Origin: Fragum whitleyi
Lineage: Eukaryota; Mollusca; Bivalvia; Cardiida; Cardiidae
DNA length: 64,000 nt
Reading direction: 5' to 3'
NCBI GenBank assembly: GCA_948146395.1
Contig: OX411551.1
Span: 44,922,796-44,986,795, forward strand
Shown here piece by piece: positions 43,698 through 56,094 of the stretch (the stretch's first letter is position 1; each line of letters opens with the position of its first letter). Below the pieces are notes generated by a model that saw only the letters and a list, made by a program, of their open reading frames with translations, was not told the DNA's origin and searched no databases. Made by a program: the position numbers and the translations under genes.

Positions 43698-44899
43698 GAA
43701 TCTGAGGGTTCAAGAGCTGCTCGATAATTCTTTTCGGGAGATATGTTTTCGGCGTTAAGCTTTTGTCAGATAACATTTTTATATAGGGATCTCTGACATT
43801 GCCTCAATTGAGGCTGCGTTCAATCTACAGTAAGAAACAACGTAAGATTAACAAGTTGAATGATTTGGAATAAGATTGAATGAGTGAGTGGACTAAATTT
43901 TGAATGGAATTTAAGGAAAGTTTTACAATATCGCTGATTCTGTCAGAATTGGACGAACTTTTTGATATTGTTTTATTTCCCTCTACAAATTACGTCCTTT
44001 TCTATAAAAAAGGTATTTTTTGTGTCTTCCAGGAAGTTTCAAATGAACACTAGCCTATAAATGAAAAATAGTGATTTTTTTTTAATTGAACGAAGGTCTG
44101 AGTGGGTGATTTAATGAATGAATCGTGTGTTGAACAAGCGATTTAGAATGGTTTCGAAGAATGAAAAAACTTTCAACCCTATTTAGCCTGCGCAATCTTC
44201 GCAGCCTGATTAGGGTCGAAACTTTCCGCACTACATAAATGATCCCTTCCGACTGGTGGGTCACATTTGTGCGACATTATAAATCTACACCCAGTAAAGA
44301 ATTACAAACGAGTTTGGACAAATGGCCAATCCAATCTGAGACTTTACTATGCGCTTTGTAGTTTTTTGTAAAAAGTTTCTTCAGATTTTCGAAAAGTCAG
44401 AATGTTACGATGCCGCTGATCAGAGATAAACACTTATTTCTGTAAGTAAGAAGTCCACTGGATTCCATACTAATGAAATATAGGAGTCCAACAAAAACAA
44501 TAAGATCAATTACCATGAATTGGGAGTAAATTATTTAAAGGAGTAAAATCGTTCAATGTCACTAGCTATTTCGTTATCCCCCCCCAGCAAAAAAAAAAAA
44601 AAAAAAAAAAGAAAGAAAAAAAGATGGTTTTCTTTCAAAATAAAATGTACTTCCAGATGCAAGAAATTGTTATCTTCATCAGTTTTTATAGTTAAAAGAA
44701 TAACTGAGTTTTGACACGGGTTAAAGAGGCAAAAGTCCCACGTGCAATTGTTTTTAAAAGTATGCTCATCCGATCCATGGAGTCCACAGGACATCTTACA
44801 TTAGAAATTGATAATAAAGAGTCCCAACTGGTAGAAAACGAGTCTTGGAATCCCAGTGTCTCCTTAGTGCTGAACCCCGCTGCTGACAAAGCTGCGAAA

Positions 44900-45035
44900 G
44901 TGACATCTGCCCTGGCGAAACGGTGCAAACGGTTTGCTAATTTTACCCCGCTTTGCACGCTAGTGCATGTGAAAAGCGGGGTTAAATCTGCTAACGTTCT
45001 GCACCGTTTTGTTATCCTGGACGCAGGACAGAACT
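44900..45035. repeat. hairpin MITE family M6, copy 4
   Basis: The paired arms are AAACGGTGCAAACGG and CTGCACCGTTTTGTTATCCT. The centre is ACCCCGCTTTGCACGCTAGT with its complement AAAAGCGGGGTTAAATCTGC. The overlapping ORFs on both strands (44692-45051) simply mirror the palindrome. Confidence 0.7.
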
Positions 45036-45049
45036 TTGTGATATGACCC

Positions 45050-46670
45050 ACAATACGAAGGTCTCAATGTAGATAGTGCCAAAAGTATTGACCCTTGCAG
45101 GACTAAGCGAACTACACAGGCTGACTAGAATCAAAATGGTTCACCATGATGATTTAGATTATTTTCTGAATCTAGAATGAACATTCTACCTTCCAGTATA
45201 AAAAATGATTGAAACGCGATCCCAGATTGAACAACACTGGAACAAATTTTCTTTTCAAATTTTGTTACATCGCGAAAGTTGGTAAACTAATTAATAATGC
45301 TATTTTAAGGCTTAACGATATCTCTTACAACAGGTTAGATAATTAAAGATTGAAATACCAAATCAAAGTGCTGTAAGCACTGTAATTGTGCGGTACTGAA
45401 TGACTGAACTGCTTATTGTTGTTTCAGCAGTTTATGTATATATAGCATTGAAACAAAAAATAAATAAATAGACAAAAAATCCAAACCAAGTTATTGTTGC
45501 AGATATAGTCAAACCATACATGCCATTTTTAAAGTTAGCCCAAAAACTTGTGGGAAACGTTCATTAGACAAATATTCTATGAAGGACGTTTTCAAAATTA
45601 ATTCAACATCTAACTGCCAAATATAAGAAATGGAATTTGCTTCATTCATAGTTTTAGGTTTGAATATACACGGGAATATATCTCCATTCTTTTGATGCTA
45701 AAAAGCTCCTTGTAAAACTCGCTAAGCATTCAGTATTGTAGGTCTTTGGAAAATTTATCTCGTGCCACCTCCTGAAGAGTTGTAGTAACAAGTTTTCAGA
45801 AATGTACATGTAGATAAATCACAGGCAGACATAGACAAATACACCAAGATAAAGCTATAGAGTGAAGAGTGACACAATGCACTTACACTTTGTAAATAGT
45901 AAAGAGGTTAATAGGTGAATTATAAGGGGTTATTCCAAAGAGAGGGTATTAGGTAATTCATCCCAGAATCCATCTCTGTAGCTTTTTCCCTCATAGGTAC
46001 GAAGTGCAACTTTACAACTGCATTTTAGTAAACTAATGTTAATATTCTATAATTAAGCTAAATTAATGAACTATTAATTCCTTCATGGAATGCACTGTAA
46101 ATAAAACACTTATTAACAGCCAGAGAAAATAAGAAGCTCAATTTATGCCAGCAATTTTCGAAACAAACTGTTTACAAAATTGATATGAGTTGGAAAAAAG
46201 GTTATTTTGTAATTTTTTCATTAGATACAACCCGGGCAGAACCACTCTAATTGTGCTTCCGCACAATTAAAAACCAACTTAGAGTGACAAAGAGTGCTAT
46301 CCCTTGGTTTATTTCAAGTCACATTGCCACCGAATTATATACTTATTTATTCATGTACTCGTATATGTAAATTATAAAAAGCTAACTAAGGACAATGGCT
46401 TCCTTCTCCTCCCACTTTCTTAATATAAAGGAAAGAATTGAAATATATTTTTTTCAAACCTATTCATTTTTTCATCTGTTCGGAGAAAATTTCTTACAAC
46501 AACTTAGATTAATCCGTCTCGATTCTGATTCCTAGAAAATACAGCAGTACGTGCATGTGTTGGTCAGAAGTGGCAGACACTAAAGCCCTCAACCACGGAC
46601 ATCAGTGGCACTGAATCATTACGCATTAATAAATTTTTGCAAAAAAGATTTGGCCCAAAAACGGTTTTTT
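45050..46670. other. no recognisable gene
   Basis: AT-rich sequence with no long ORF and no repeat family recognised. Confidence 0.5.
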
Positions 46671-47307
46671 TTTTCGAGGAAGATCAATTTATATTTCATT
46701 GAGTGAACAAATAATCTATATAATTTCACGAGTGGTTGAACGACGAGTGAAAACATAACTTTTGTCGATCACTCAATGAAATAAAATACAAATCGGTCTT
46801 TCTAGAAAAACAAAGGTTTATTTTTTATTCGCTTTATTGCAAAAATGAGACAAAATGTGAAAATGAGATTCCGTAGGAAAGCACTGGAAAAGGCTTCGTT
46901 TACGACGTGTCATTCGGAGCATCGCTCGGCATTTTCCGTAAATTGGAAAGTACCTGGGACAAAAATGAAGTAAATATGGGTCATTTTATAGGTAATTCGA
47001 CCTTACAGCCTTAGGCGGTACTTTGATGGGTTCGCTCGAAGAAAACAAGTTTAATATTTTGATTTCCGATTTGGCGCCAAAGCTTGCCCGGGCTTTCTCT
47101 CGAAGAAGTCCCTTTATTTTCATCTGCTCGCATCAGAAATCACCGCTTGGCTATTTGGGAAATGTTCCGGTTCAAACCACTTTTTACGGTTGTTGTACTA
47201 ACAGACTTAACATCCAGCTCGGACTGCATCGGGAAAACGTAAAATGTAATCCGCGAATTTGAACACTGATATATTTTGCTGTTTTTGCAAGGTTGACTGG
47301 AATTAAA

Positions 47308-47566
47308 AGAAAATTTGTTTGTTTATTTGACTGCAGTTTCACGCGGCTTTTTAAAATCTCTCAGTCATATCCATGAGGCCGGCGTACGTTACAATGAACT
47401 TCTGCCGTTTCTTACACCAGTACGACCATTTAATCATTTCCTGGCATTGATCTGATTATATAGGTCTACGATTGTCAAGCTATAAGTAGGAGATAAATAG
47501 TCGTAAAGGAGGAATGTCACCGCCGGGGATTGAACCCTAGACCTAGACTTGTACCGTCTCTTAACC
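47308..47566 (-). mobile_element. SINE (inverse), diverged
   Basis: On the plus strand it reads tail first: GTTTGTTTATTTGACTGCAG, then CACGCGGCTTTTTAAAATCT, CACCAGTACGACCATTTAAT, TATAGGTCTACGATTGTCAA and the head complement CACCGCCGGGGATTGAACC. Confidence 0.65.
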
Positions 47567-47790
47567 CTTTGCTGTTTAATACCTGCTTTTTACGTGCCTG
47601 TGATTTTATGATTGAGAAAAGATTGTGGAAAAAGAAGAAATTGCTTCTGACAAGCAATTTCTTCTTTTTCCACACTATTTTCATCCCTACTGAATGGTTA
47701 TTTTTCAAATTAAAGCCACTTTAAGTTTTCGTCTGCAAAACCTTTGAAATGGGACAGGTCCAAAATTATGTAAAAAAGGAAAGTGTTAAA
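47561..47790 (+). repeat. MITE family M8, copy 3, adjoining a SINE head
   Basis: It has TTAACCCTTTGCTGTTTAAT, the hairpin GAAGAAATTGCTTCTGACAA / AGCAATTTCTTCTTTTTCCA and TTTTCGTCTGCAAAACCTTT. It starts at the 5' edge of the inverse SINE, so it may have inserted in the SINE head. Confidence 0.7.
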
Positions 47791-47924
47791 TAAAGGTACA
47801 TTACTGAAAATATGTAATATAGAGCCAGTGTCTAGGTTCTGAAAGCCTGTTTCTTTGAAAAAAAGTTTATTCATTTTAAGGTCTGAGTGGTTCAACTTAG
47901 TTATTAAAAACTTCTAAAAACAGG

Positions 47925-47997
47925 GCCTGAAACCCAGGCTACCCTAGACCTTAAGACTGACAGTCCGACGCGCTTCCAACAGCGCCATGATGGCGAC
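47925..47997 (-). repeat. SINE tRNA-like head (inverse)
   Basis: The complement of a tRNA-like head: CTTAAGACTGACAGTCCGAC, then GCGCTTCCAACAGCGCCATG and ATGGCG. It is probably the missing head of the SINE at 47308-47566, displaced by the M8 insertion. Confidence 0.5.
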
Positions 47998-47999
47998 TT

Positions 48000-49330
48000 T
48001 CAGCATGCTTGTATAAAAGCAAGAAACGACCCACAAAAGGTGCCGCGATAAAATGAGAACTTTGATTTTCTTTCAGTAGTTGGTTGACCAGTTCAGATGA
48101 AAAGTAAATATGTGCTATAATCTACAAAAATAACAAAATATTGGATGAATAAGAAATTGTTTAATTTGGACAATTTTTAAGCCAACGACAAAGGAAAACG
48201 AGAACACAGACCCTTTGATATCAATTTTATTACCTATTCATCTCTTAATCTAAGTAAAATTTAAACGTAACCCGTTAAACGAAAAGGGACCATCTGGATA
48301 ATTCACAAATTAACATTAACAGAAGAGATTGGCTCCAGACCAGGTCATCCAGGGGTCGCATTTCAAAATTTCTTTCACAGGAAGAGATATTCATTTTTCT
48401 AGATTTAGAAAATGAACCCTCTGCGAAAAAGTTTTAACCCTAGTCAGATTGCACGGACTATGGTTGAAACTTTTAACACTTAAACTATTTTAGGAAACTA
48501 GAACCGATCCCGCGAAAGAAATCTTGAAATGTGACGTCTAGGTGGCCTGTACTAAAACCAAACTCTTTTTGAGCTATTTGTTTCACGGAGTTCAAAAATG
48601 GTTTGTTTTCGCGGGACGGGTCACTTATTCATAAATGAAAGTTTCTCCCCCTGTACCAACAGTGCAGCATGTCAATGGTCAGTGCTCTTTTTCAAATTTT
48701 AATATGACCTTTCAAAAAGTTGGCCATATATACATTATTTCGAATAACGTCTGTTACACAAAAAAGAGACTATGGAAATGCGGATAGTTTCGTCGTTGAT
48801 GGTTAGACTGTGCAAGCATTTCGGTCTTAGCAAAGGTCATTCTACCTTACCATGCGCTAATTTTAGAAATTGCTTTCTCCTGTTGACTCATGCAAGGACC
48901 CCTTTACTACATGTATTTCAAATACCGGGATTGTGGAATGTCCAGAAGGGCTGTTCTCGAATGAAAGCTAGAAATTCTGTTTTCGTACAATTACAAAAGA
49001 AATAATCGACAGATAAATATTGAATATTTAAAGGATTGACTTTAACTTAGTCCCACTAACTTTCGTGGGGTAAGTCAGAGTTTTTGACCAGAGCTTCCAG
49101 TTATATATTTTAGTGAATGGATTTGTCTAATTAATTGTATGTGATTTTGTCAATTTAAATAACTTGCGTATAAGATTTTTAGATAAATATATAAATGTAT
49201 AAAAAAAGAGTAAAAAAGCAAAGAAAGGAAAATAATTATTGTATTAAAAGATGCTAAAGAACTTAAATCATTTTTCTATACAAACAACAACAACATACTG
49301 TATCAATATAGTCTTGAAGGCAATTTGGAC
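48000..49330. other. no recognisable gene
   Basis: Unique-looking AT-rich sequence. The 77-codon ORF at 48772-49005 has no recognisable domain. Confidence 0.45.
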
Positions 49331-49483
49331 GAATGAATGACCCGATCGATCGATCAATCAATCAACCAATGGACGAATGAATGACCCGATCGATGTGAAT
49401 TTAACTTTTATGGTGTTACTTACTGCAGCTAATGATTTGGGCAATGGGAAAATATGATCGATCGATCGGGTCATTCATTCGTC

Positions 49484-49820
<337 letters not shown>

Positions 49821-49981
49821 GATTGATTAGTTCCTTCATTCATTCTTTTCAAACATTCATCCTAAAACGCTCCGAAATCGTCAAAAAAATAGAAATAGTT
49901 AAAAAAAAATCAGTATTTCATTGAAATTGATAAAATTGTTGGTAAAGAACTTAAAGACCTGGTTTAATCCTTCTTTATTTG

Positions 49982-50002
49982 ACCCCCCCCCCCCCCCCCC
50001 CA
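49982..50002. repeat. poly-C run
   Basis: A homopolymer of about 20 C. Homopolymers of this length are prone to sequencing error. Confidence 0.9.
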
Positions 50003-51539
50003 AACGAGATATACAATTAACCACCCACTGTTATCTTAATGGTTTTATGGTCCTTATCTTAATCACTTAATCACCTTGTATACTCTATGAAGAGATACAC
50101 ATACAGAGGCTGTCAGGCATATATTTATTTTTACTTATTGAGAAAATTATTTCGTGAATTATTGGTTAAATTATTTTAAATGTCTAAATATCTCATTTAT
50201 TATATCCCGAAGACATTTTTTTTTTGCATTTTTTAAACTTGGCATCAAAAAGAAAAGTGTTTGTGATGCATCTTTAACTTTCGATCTTCCTTTAAAAAAT
50301 GATAAAAAACGAATAATTTTGCTTTTAGAAAAATAATTCCTAAATCACAAAGTAGCTGTAGCTATGTTATTTAGAAAACTCTTAAATAAAATTGTATGGA
50401 ATGATTGAAAAGCGATAAATAATGTCCTCCTGCAATGTTTCAATTCTTTAGCAAGATTTTATGGGTAATAACATATTTGGAAGGAGATAAACATATCTTT
50501 TACAAAAAGACCCTTTTTTAAAAATGCACTTTTTCTTAACATTGCTGCAAGTTCAATCTTTTTTATGTATATAAATTCCTACCTTCAATTGATCTAGTTC
50601 ATTTTGTCACTTTTTGTCATTTCCTAATTTCCTAATTTTTAAATTTAATATAATCACAGTGTTCGAAGTCATAAATAAATATAACATAAAATACTTTTAA
50701 AAAAATCATGAATTTTCTGTTTAAATAAAATATAATGTTCTATTTTTAACTTTTTTTCAAATCAATTAATGAAATATTGATGACCAATAATGGTCAATGT
50801 CGTGTATAGAATATAAAGGGTGATTGACCCCCTAGGGTGATTCTGAGAGATTAACAATTAGCTTATCAGTAGGGGTCCTAAATAAACAACATTCCTTAAA
50901 CCAGGTCTTTAAAGCGTCTGGTTGCTTCGAGAAGACTCACAAATTAAAAAGGTTGACAGATTCTTTAAAGGAAGGTTATAGAATATCGCCAATTTGAACA
51001 AAATTAGCGATATTATTTTTATCCCACTTTAGGTTCATTTAAAACCATTTCCACATAATCATTCAATATTACTTTGAAACCATTAAAAATCATTCAATTG
51101 TCAATTTCACGATGTTGTAAACAGTTGTGCTTTTCATTTTGAATTCGTTTGCTTTCTGCAACTTCATTCAATGTTTCAACTCTAAAAGAATGGGAAGAGG
51201 TTATGGGTTTAGGAACTGCTAAGTATCTTTAAAAATTAATAAATAAACCCTCGCTAAGAGCTCAAATTATTCATTCCAAACTCTCATTCAAATTCATTCC
51301 AAAATAATTCTAAAATCAGTCCAATTCACAATTTTCCAAAGGAAGCAGCATCGAGGGGAATAAAGGACAATGGCCGGTCTTTTTTTTTTTTTTTTTTTTT
51401 TTACTTTCCGCCCTTAAAACCCGTTCTTATTATTATGATGATTGTATATTCTAATCAAAACCAAAAGCAAAACAGTTATACGCGAAAACATTTTATCAAT
51501 ACCAAAAATTAAGTCATTAGTGTCAGACTAAAAGGGTCC

Positions 51540-51787
51540 TGGGGCCCGTTTTACTGAACAACGTACGATCATTTTTTGCGTAACTAAAAAATCAAAGATG
51601 CTTGTACAGTAGTAACTAAACATGGTATTCCGCCATGCATTATCTCTTTGGAATCGTCTTTTAAAGGCAATTCCAATACGATATTGCAAGACAGAATATA
51701 ACAATGAATGAAAACACCAATTACGCGTATGATTTTTGATTTTGACTAACGATTAATTTTTTCGTAAGATCGTTAGTCAAACGGGCC
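51540..51787. repeat. MITE family M7, copy 2
   Basis: The ends are GGGGCCCGTTTTACTGAACA and TCGTTAGTCAAACGGGCCC, with an internal GGAATCGTCTTTTAAAGGCA hairpin. Immediately beside it lies an inverse copy. Confidence 0.7.
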
Positions 51788-51789
51788 CA

Positions 51790-52034
51790 TGGGGTCTGTT
51801 TTACTAAACTTCTTTCGAAAAAAAAAATCGTTAATCAAAATCATATATCGCACCTGTAGTTTTCATTCATTGTTCGATTCTACCTTGCAATATTTAATTT
51901 GAATCGTCTTTAGAAGACATTTCCAAAAAGATAATGCATAACAGATTTCCATATTCAATTACTATTGTAGAAGCAACTTTAACTTTTTACTTACCCAAAA
52001 AATGATCGTATGATGTTGAGTAAAACTGACCCCT
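51790..52034. repeat. MITE family M7, copy 3, inverse and adjacent
   Basis: It reads inverse to 51540-51787: GGGGTCTGTTTTACTAAACT, AATCGTCTTTAGAAGACATT and a GTTGAGTAAAACTGACCCC end. The pair forms a roughly 490-bp tail-to-tail arrangement. Confidence 0.65.
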
Positions 52035-52049
52035 GTGTTGGATCCCAAA

Positions 52050-52256
52050 CGGTTGCATTCATCCTTTCCGGCAATTGTCTAACATCAAAAGAGTGACAAT
52101 AGTAAGCATATGTGGTATAGCACTTGGAGATTAGGAAAGGATGTAATAGTAGTAATGGCGCGAGAAAATACAGGAGTCCATTGTTAGTTGCTCTAGTCGC
52201 CGCGATATGAATCTAAGATTGTTAAAAGCGGCGTTTTACATATTCAAACAAATAAT
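52050..52256 (+). mobile_element. SINE, headless
   Basis: CATTCATCCTTTCCGGCAAT, AGATTAGGAAAGGATGTAAT and CCATTGTTAGTTGCTCTAGT are diverged body words. The tail is AAAGCGGCGTTTTACATATT followed by CAAACAAATAATT. Confidence 0.65.
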
Positions 52257-52482
52257 TAAATGATTTCCGTTTTTGTGAAATGCGAAATAAAGAACATAAC
52301 TGCATCTATTTTATGATTTTTTTTTTGTCTCAAATTGTTCTGTGAAAAAGGAAAGCATATTGACCCCTATTTTTGTTTTTCGAAAAATGCATTAACACAT
52401 TTAAATTATACCCCTTTAAGCCAAGACTTTAAGAAAAGTTCAATAGTAGGGAAGGCTGAGTAAACCTCCTTGTATAAAACTT

Positions 52483-52745
52483 GCCGCCGTCATAGCGCAG
52501 TTGGTAGCGCGTCGGCCCGTCAATGTAGAGGTCTCGGTTTCGATCCCCCACGGCGGCACTCATTCTTTCCGACTATTTGTCTCTAACCAATGGGTTGATA
52601 ATCGTAGATCTATGTGAGATAGCAGCTGGAGGCTAGGAAAGGATGTGGTGGTTGTACTGGTGATAGAAATACCAGGAAACCATTGTTAGGTTCTCCAGCC
52701 TCCGCGATATAACTGAAAAAATGTTGAAAGCGGCGTTCAACATAA
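52483..52745 (+). mobile_element. SINE, full length with intact tRNA-like head
   Basis: The head starts GCCGCCGTCATAGCGCAGTT and ends CACGGCGGC, so a seven-base acceptor stem can pair. Box A is TAGCGCAGTTGGTAGCGCG and box B GGTTTCGATCC. The body runs through CATTCTTTCCGACTATTTGT, AGCAGCTGGAGGCTAGGAAA and CCATTGTTAGGTTCTCCAGC to GCGGCGTTCAACAT. The anticodon stem does not pair and the body follows without a break, so it is a SINE and not a tRNA gene. Confidence 0.85.
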
Positions 52746-52769
52746 TAATAATCAAATATTTATTTAATG

Positions 52770-53035
52770 AAGAGTTCGAACCCTGGCTCGGCCAACTTTC
52801 ACCCTGCACTTTATAAGATAATGCGACACGAGTAATTTGGCTTCCCAAAAAGGGTGCATGATTAGTAATACACCAAATTGAAATGAGCAGCTGATGGCTA
52901 TGTTGAAATGTTGTGGTTGTACTGATATGTGAAAAGACAGGAAACCATGGTTAGATGCACCAGAGATATTACTGCAATAAATATTGAAAATGACATTAAA
53001 CCCCATTCAAACAAACAAACAAGTAAGCAATCAAA
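52770..53035 (+). repeat. diverged SINE relative
   Basis: GAGTTCGAACCCTGGCTCGG resembles box B. The body is strongly diverged (GTTGTGGTTGTACTGATATG, CAGGAAACCATGGTTAGATG). The tail is ATTAAACCCCATTCAAACAA. It may be an older subfamily. Confidence 0.55.
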
Positions 53036-53099
53036 CAATTACGAAAACAAATAAAAAGAGAAGAACGGATGAGCTAATGATAATTATACTGCTGTTTAG

Positions 53100-54030
53100 T
53101 ATGGCGTGTGGAACGTTGCAAAATTCGATAAATATTTTTATGTGATATAATTTTATATTCATATTCTATATTTTTTTATTTATATTCTAAAAATATTTTT
53201 ATGTGATATAATTTTTATTTATATTGTATAATTTTATTTATGTTCTTTATTTTTTATTTATGTCCGATAACGCGAAAAAAAATTATGTGATATGATTTTT
53301 TATTTATATTGTATATTTTTTTCTATTTATGTTCTATATTTTTATTTATATTCGATAACGCGAAAAAAATTTATGTGATATAATTTTTCATTTATATTCT
53401 ATATTTTTTTTTATTTATATTCGATAATAGTGCGAAAAAATTTATGTGGTATAATTGCATCATGGGATACTAGTGACATTTGTAACAAACGATTTGATCT
53501 TTCATTGAGCCATCTTTGTTGTGAAATCCGTTGTCCAATCAAATCGTTTGTTACAAATGTCACTAGTATCCCATGATGCAATTATACCACATTAATTTTT
53601 TTCCGCACTATTATCGAATATAAATAAAAAATATAGAACATAAATAAAAAATATAGAATACAAATAAAAAATATAGAACATAAATAAAAAATATAGAATA
53701 CAAATAAAAAATTATATCACATAATTTTTTTTTTCGCGTTATCGAATATAAATAAAAAAATATAGAACATAAATAAAAAAAAAATATACAATATAAATAA
53801 ACAATTATATCACATAATTTTTTTTGGCGTTATCGAACATAAAAGAAAAAAAAAATTAAGAACATAAATAAAAAATATACAATATAAATAAAAATTATAG
53901 AATATAAATATAAAATTATATCACATAAAAATATTTTTAGAATATAAATAAAAAAAAAATATAGAATATAAATATAAAATTATATCACATAAAAATATTT
54001 ATCGAATTTTGCAACGTTCCACACGCCATA
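53100..54030. mobile_element. 0.93-kb palindromic foldback element with 6-bp duplication
   Basis: The left end TATGGCGTGTGGAACGTTGC is matched by the complement at 54011-54030. The arms (about 360 bp each) are AT-rich minisatellites of TTTTTATTTATATTCTATA-like units with GATAACGCGAAAAA blocks. The inner arms (53455-53490 and 53549-53590) are a precise inverted pair around TTGTAACAAACGATTTGATC. The loop is about 40 bp. GTTTAG flanks it at 53094-53099 and 54031-54036. No ORF. Confidence 0.85.
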
Positions 54031-54375
54031 GTTTAGAGATGAAATAATGTTGAACTTTATTTCAGAAAAAGAGATAAATCTGACGTTTCTCGTGATCTTT
54101 GCGATTCCGAAATTCCTCCAAAAGATGACCAAAACGGATGAAGTATGTCCTGGTGCAAAAGCAGGTAGGCATAATCTAATATGTGACCCGTGAGACGAAA
54201 AAAGACCTTACGGGAAGTGCAAAAAGTGCCGATTCTAGTCAGCGTGCGCGGAAAGCGCAGGCTGACGAGAATCGAAACTGTTCCCAGTTGTCTGAAGTTC
54301 TGAATCTAGAATGATCACTCTAATTTCCCGTATACTTTTTTTTCCAAATGCGACTAATAATTTGTTCTACTAAAG

Positions 54376-54690
54376 CTGACTGTCAATTTAGAGGTCAATT
54401 TCGATCCCCGACGACGGCACTCATTCTTTCCGACTATTTGTCTCTCACCAATGGGTTGATAATCGTAGACCTATGTGAGATAGCAGCTGGAGGCTAGGAA
54501 GGGATGTGATGGTTGTATTGGTGAGAGAAATACCACTATCTCATAATAATCGGAAAGAATGAGTTCCTGAAATGATGTGGATATACTCGAGTGAGTAATA
54601 AAAAGGAAGTCATACACATATGCACTAGTCTTTGCGACATAACTGAAAATAATGTTGAAAGTAAGGTTAAACCAAAAACAATGAATCAAT
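54376..54690 (+). mobile_element. SINE with internal insertion, just upstream of the fucosyltransferase exon
   Basis: Head remnant AATTTCGATCCCCGACGACG, the full body up to GTGAGAGAAATACCACTATC, then about 90 bp of foreign sequence containing a short inverse body piece (AATCGGAAAGAATGAG). After that come ACATAACTGAAAATAATGTT and a decayed tail. It ends about 20 bp before the exon ATG at 54711. Confidence 0.75.
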
Positions 54691-54710
54691 TACCAAACTC
54701 ACTTACTTAA

Positions 54711-54899
54711 ATGTTTATTTTGTTTTTGTTATTTTCAGCAATTTTTATAACCCTAATCGCAGTAACCATTGTTTTCTGCCTCGGTGTGATATATCTAGAG
54801 GACGAAGGGTTAAATAGTGTATCCATCGTATTTAACATCGTACCTGAACGAGTACTAAATCGTCCCCTGATGGTAAAAAACGAAAATCCTCTTAAACAG
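54711..54899 (+). CDS. alpha-1,3-fucosyltransferase, exon 1 (membrane anchor and stem)
   Basis: 63 codons. The start is the ATG at 54711. Residues 2-29 form a continuous hydrophobic span (FILFLLFSAIFITLIAVTIV ...) with no cleavage-type motif, fitting the type II signal anchor of Golgi glycosyltransferases; the rest is a short stem. The donor is AAACAG/GTAGGA and the exon ends in phase 0, which matches exon 2. An alternative is that TTTGTTATTTTCAG (to 54738) is a splice acceptor and the true start lies on an upstream exon. Both readings keep the same frame. The 174-codon ORF at 55318-55842 lies in the intron that follows. Confidence 0.72.
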
Positions 54900-54921
54900 G
54901 TAGGAACCATGTATTAAGTCT

Positions 54922-55015
54922 TTCCTACGTTCAGGGTTACGAAACGGTGCGAATTGTAAGCAAATTATACCCAGCTTTGCAAGTGCACTTGCATGAACAG
55001 CGGGTTAAAACTGGG
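54922..55015. repeat. hairpin MITE family M6, copy 5 (in fucosyltransferase intron)
   Basis: CCTACGTTCAGGGTTACGAA, ACCCAGCTTTGCAAGTGCAC and TTGCATGAACAGCGGGTTAA are diverged versions of the M6 end and centre. The far end is missing. It begins 22 bp after the exon 1 donor. A CTGTCTCTGTCTGTCTG simple repeat follows to about 55100. Confidence 0.55.
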
Positions 55016-56094
55016 ATTCTGTCTCTGTCTGTCTGTCTATTTCTATGTCTCTGTCTCTCTCTTCCTCTCTCTTTCTCTCTCTATCTCTCGTTCTCTGTGT
55101 CGTTGTTTTTAATGGCCAATATAAATCGTGTTTGATGGATGTTATAATCCTATATGTTCTTATCTTCAAGACCTTTGTTCGTTTGATTTTTGTTGATATA
55201 AACAGTTCATTTTCTATCATTATTTACAACGTCATGCTTGTTATACACGTTTCCAAACCATGTGTCTACAAAATTTCAAAAATATATCTACACTGGTTCT
55301 AAATCTCCTCTAAACCTGTGTATCTACACTGTACCAATAAAAACGGCCTGTTACTACACTGGACCGTTGTCCATTTACAAAAACTAAAAATATCACTGTC
55401 CATAATGCTTTTTCAGAGCTGTCAAAATTTGGGGCGGTTTGTGGGGGTTTGGGCTTATAATTGGACATCGGTGATTTTTTTGAAACGAATTCAATATTCT
55501 GGAATGAATCTTGGGATCACCGCTTCAGTGTCGGTTTTTGCCATTAACCCAACTTTATCGATTGAATCCAAGTTGTGTAGTTGGTATCAAGAGAAATCAA
55601 TAGAAGATAATATATATAAGAAAATTTATGTTGGTTTCGATGTCTATTGTTTAACACCATCAGTTAAATTAACCTGTAATTTTGCGATTGAAAATAAAAT
55701 GTACTTACACTTCGTGTTTTCGTCCGCAATCTTGAACGTTTCTACACCGGACACTTTTTTACTACACTGTACCATGTATACGACTGTGTTGATAATACCT
55801 GTCAGGGACATAGCATGTTGTAATTTAAACTTGTGTCACTGAGATAATGTCGAAAGCATCATCCTTGGCAGTGAAAAGTACCAGCGAGTGCTGAATGAAG
55901 GAAAACGCCATTCGCTCTCCGTCCATCTGCTTATCTGTCTGTCTTTCTCCTTCGCCGTCTCTCACTCTCCCCTTTTTTCTCTCTCTCTTTCTCTGTCTGT
56001 GTGAATTTCTGTCCGTGATATCTGTCAGTTGAGTCTCTCAATCTATCTTTTTTCTCGCACAGTAAGGTTTATTACCCTTTTTATCAAATTTCAG

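Noticed and set aside
44692..45051. Overlapping 111- and 119-residue ORFs on opposite strands
   Set aside because: They mirror each other across the M6 palindrome and a poly-A run and have no domain.
52483..52556. tRNA gene
   Set aside because: The acceptor stem pairs and both promoter boxes are present, but the anticodon stem does not pair and the SINE body follows directly.
55318..55842. A separate 174-residue gene
   Set aside because: It lies wholly in the fucosyltransferase intron, has no recognised domain and no supported start. It is mentioned only for a short patch resembling exon 2.
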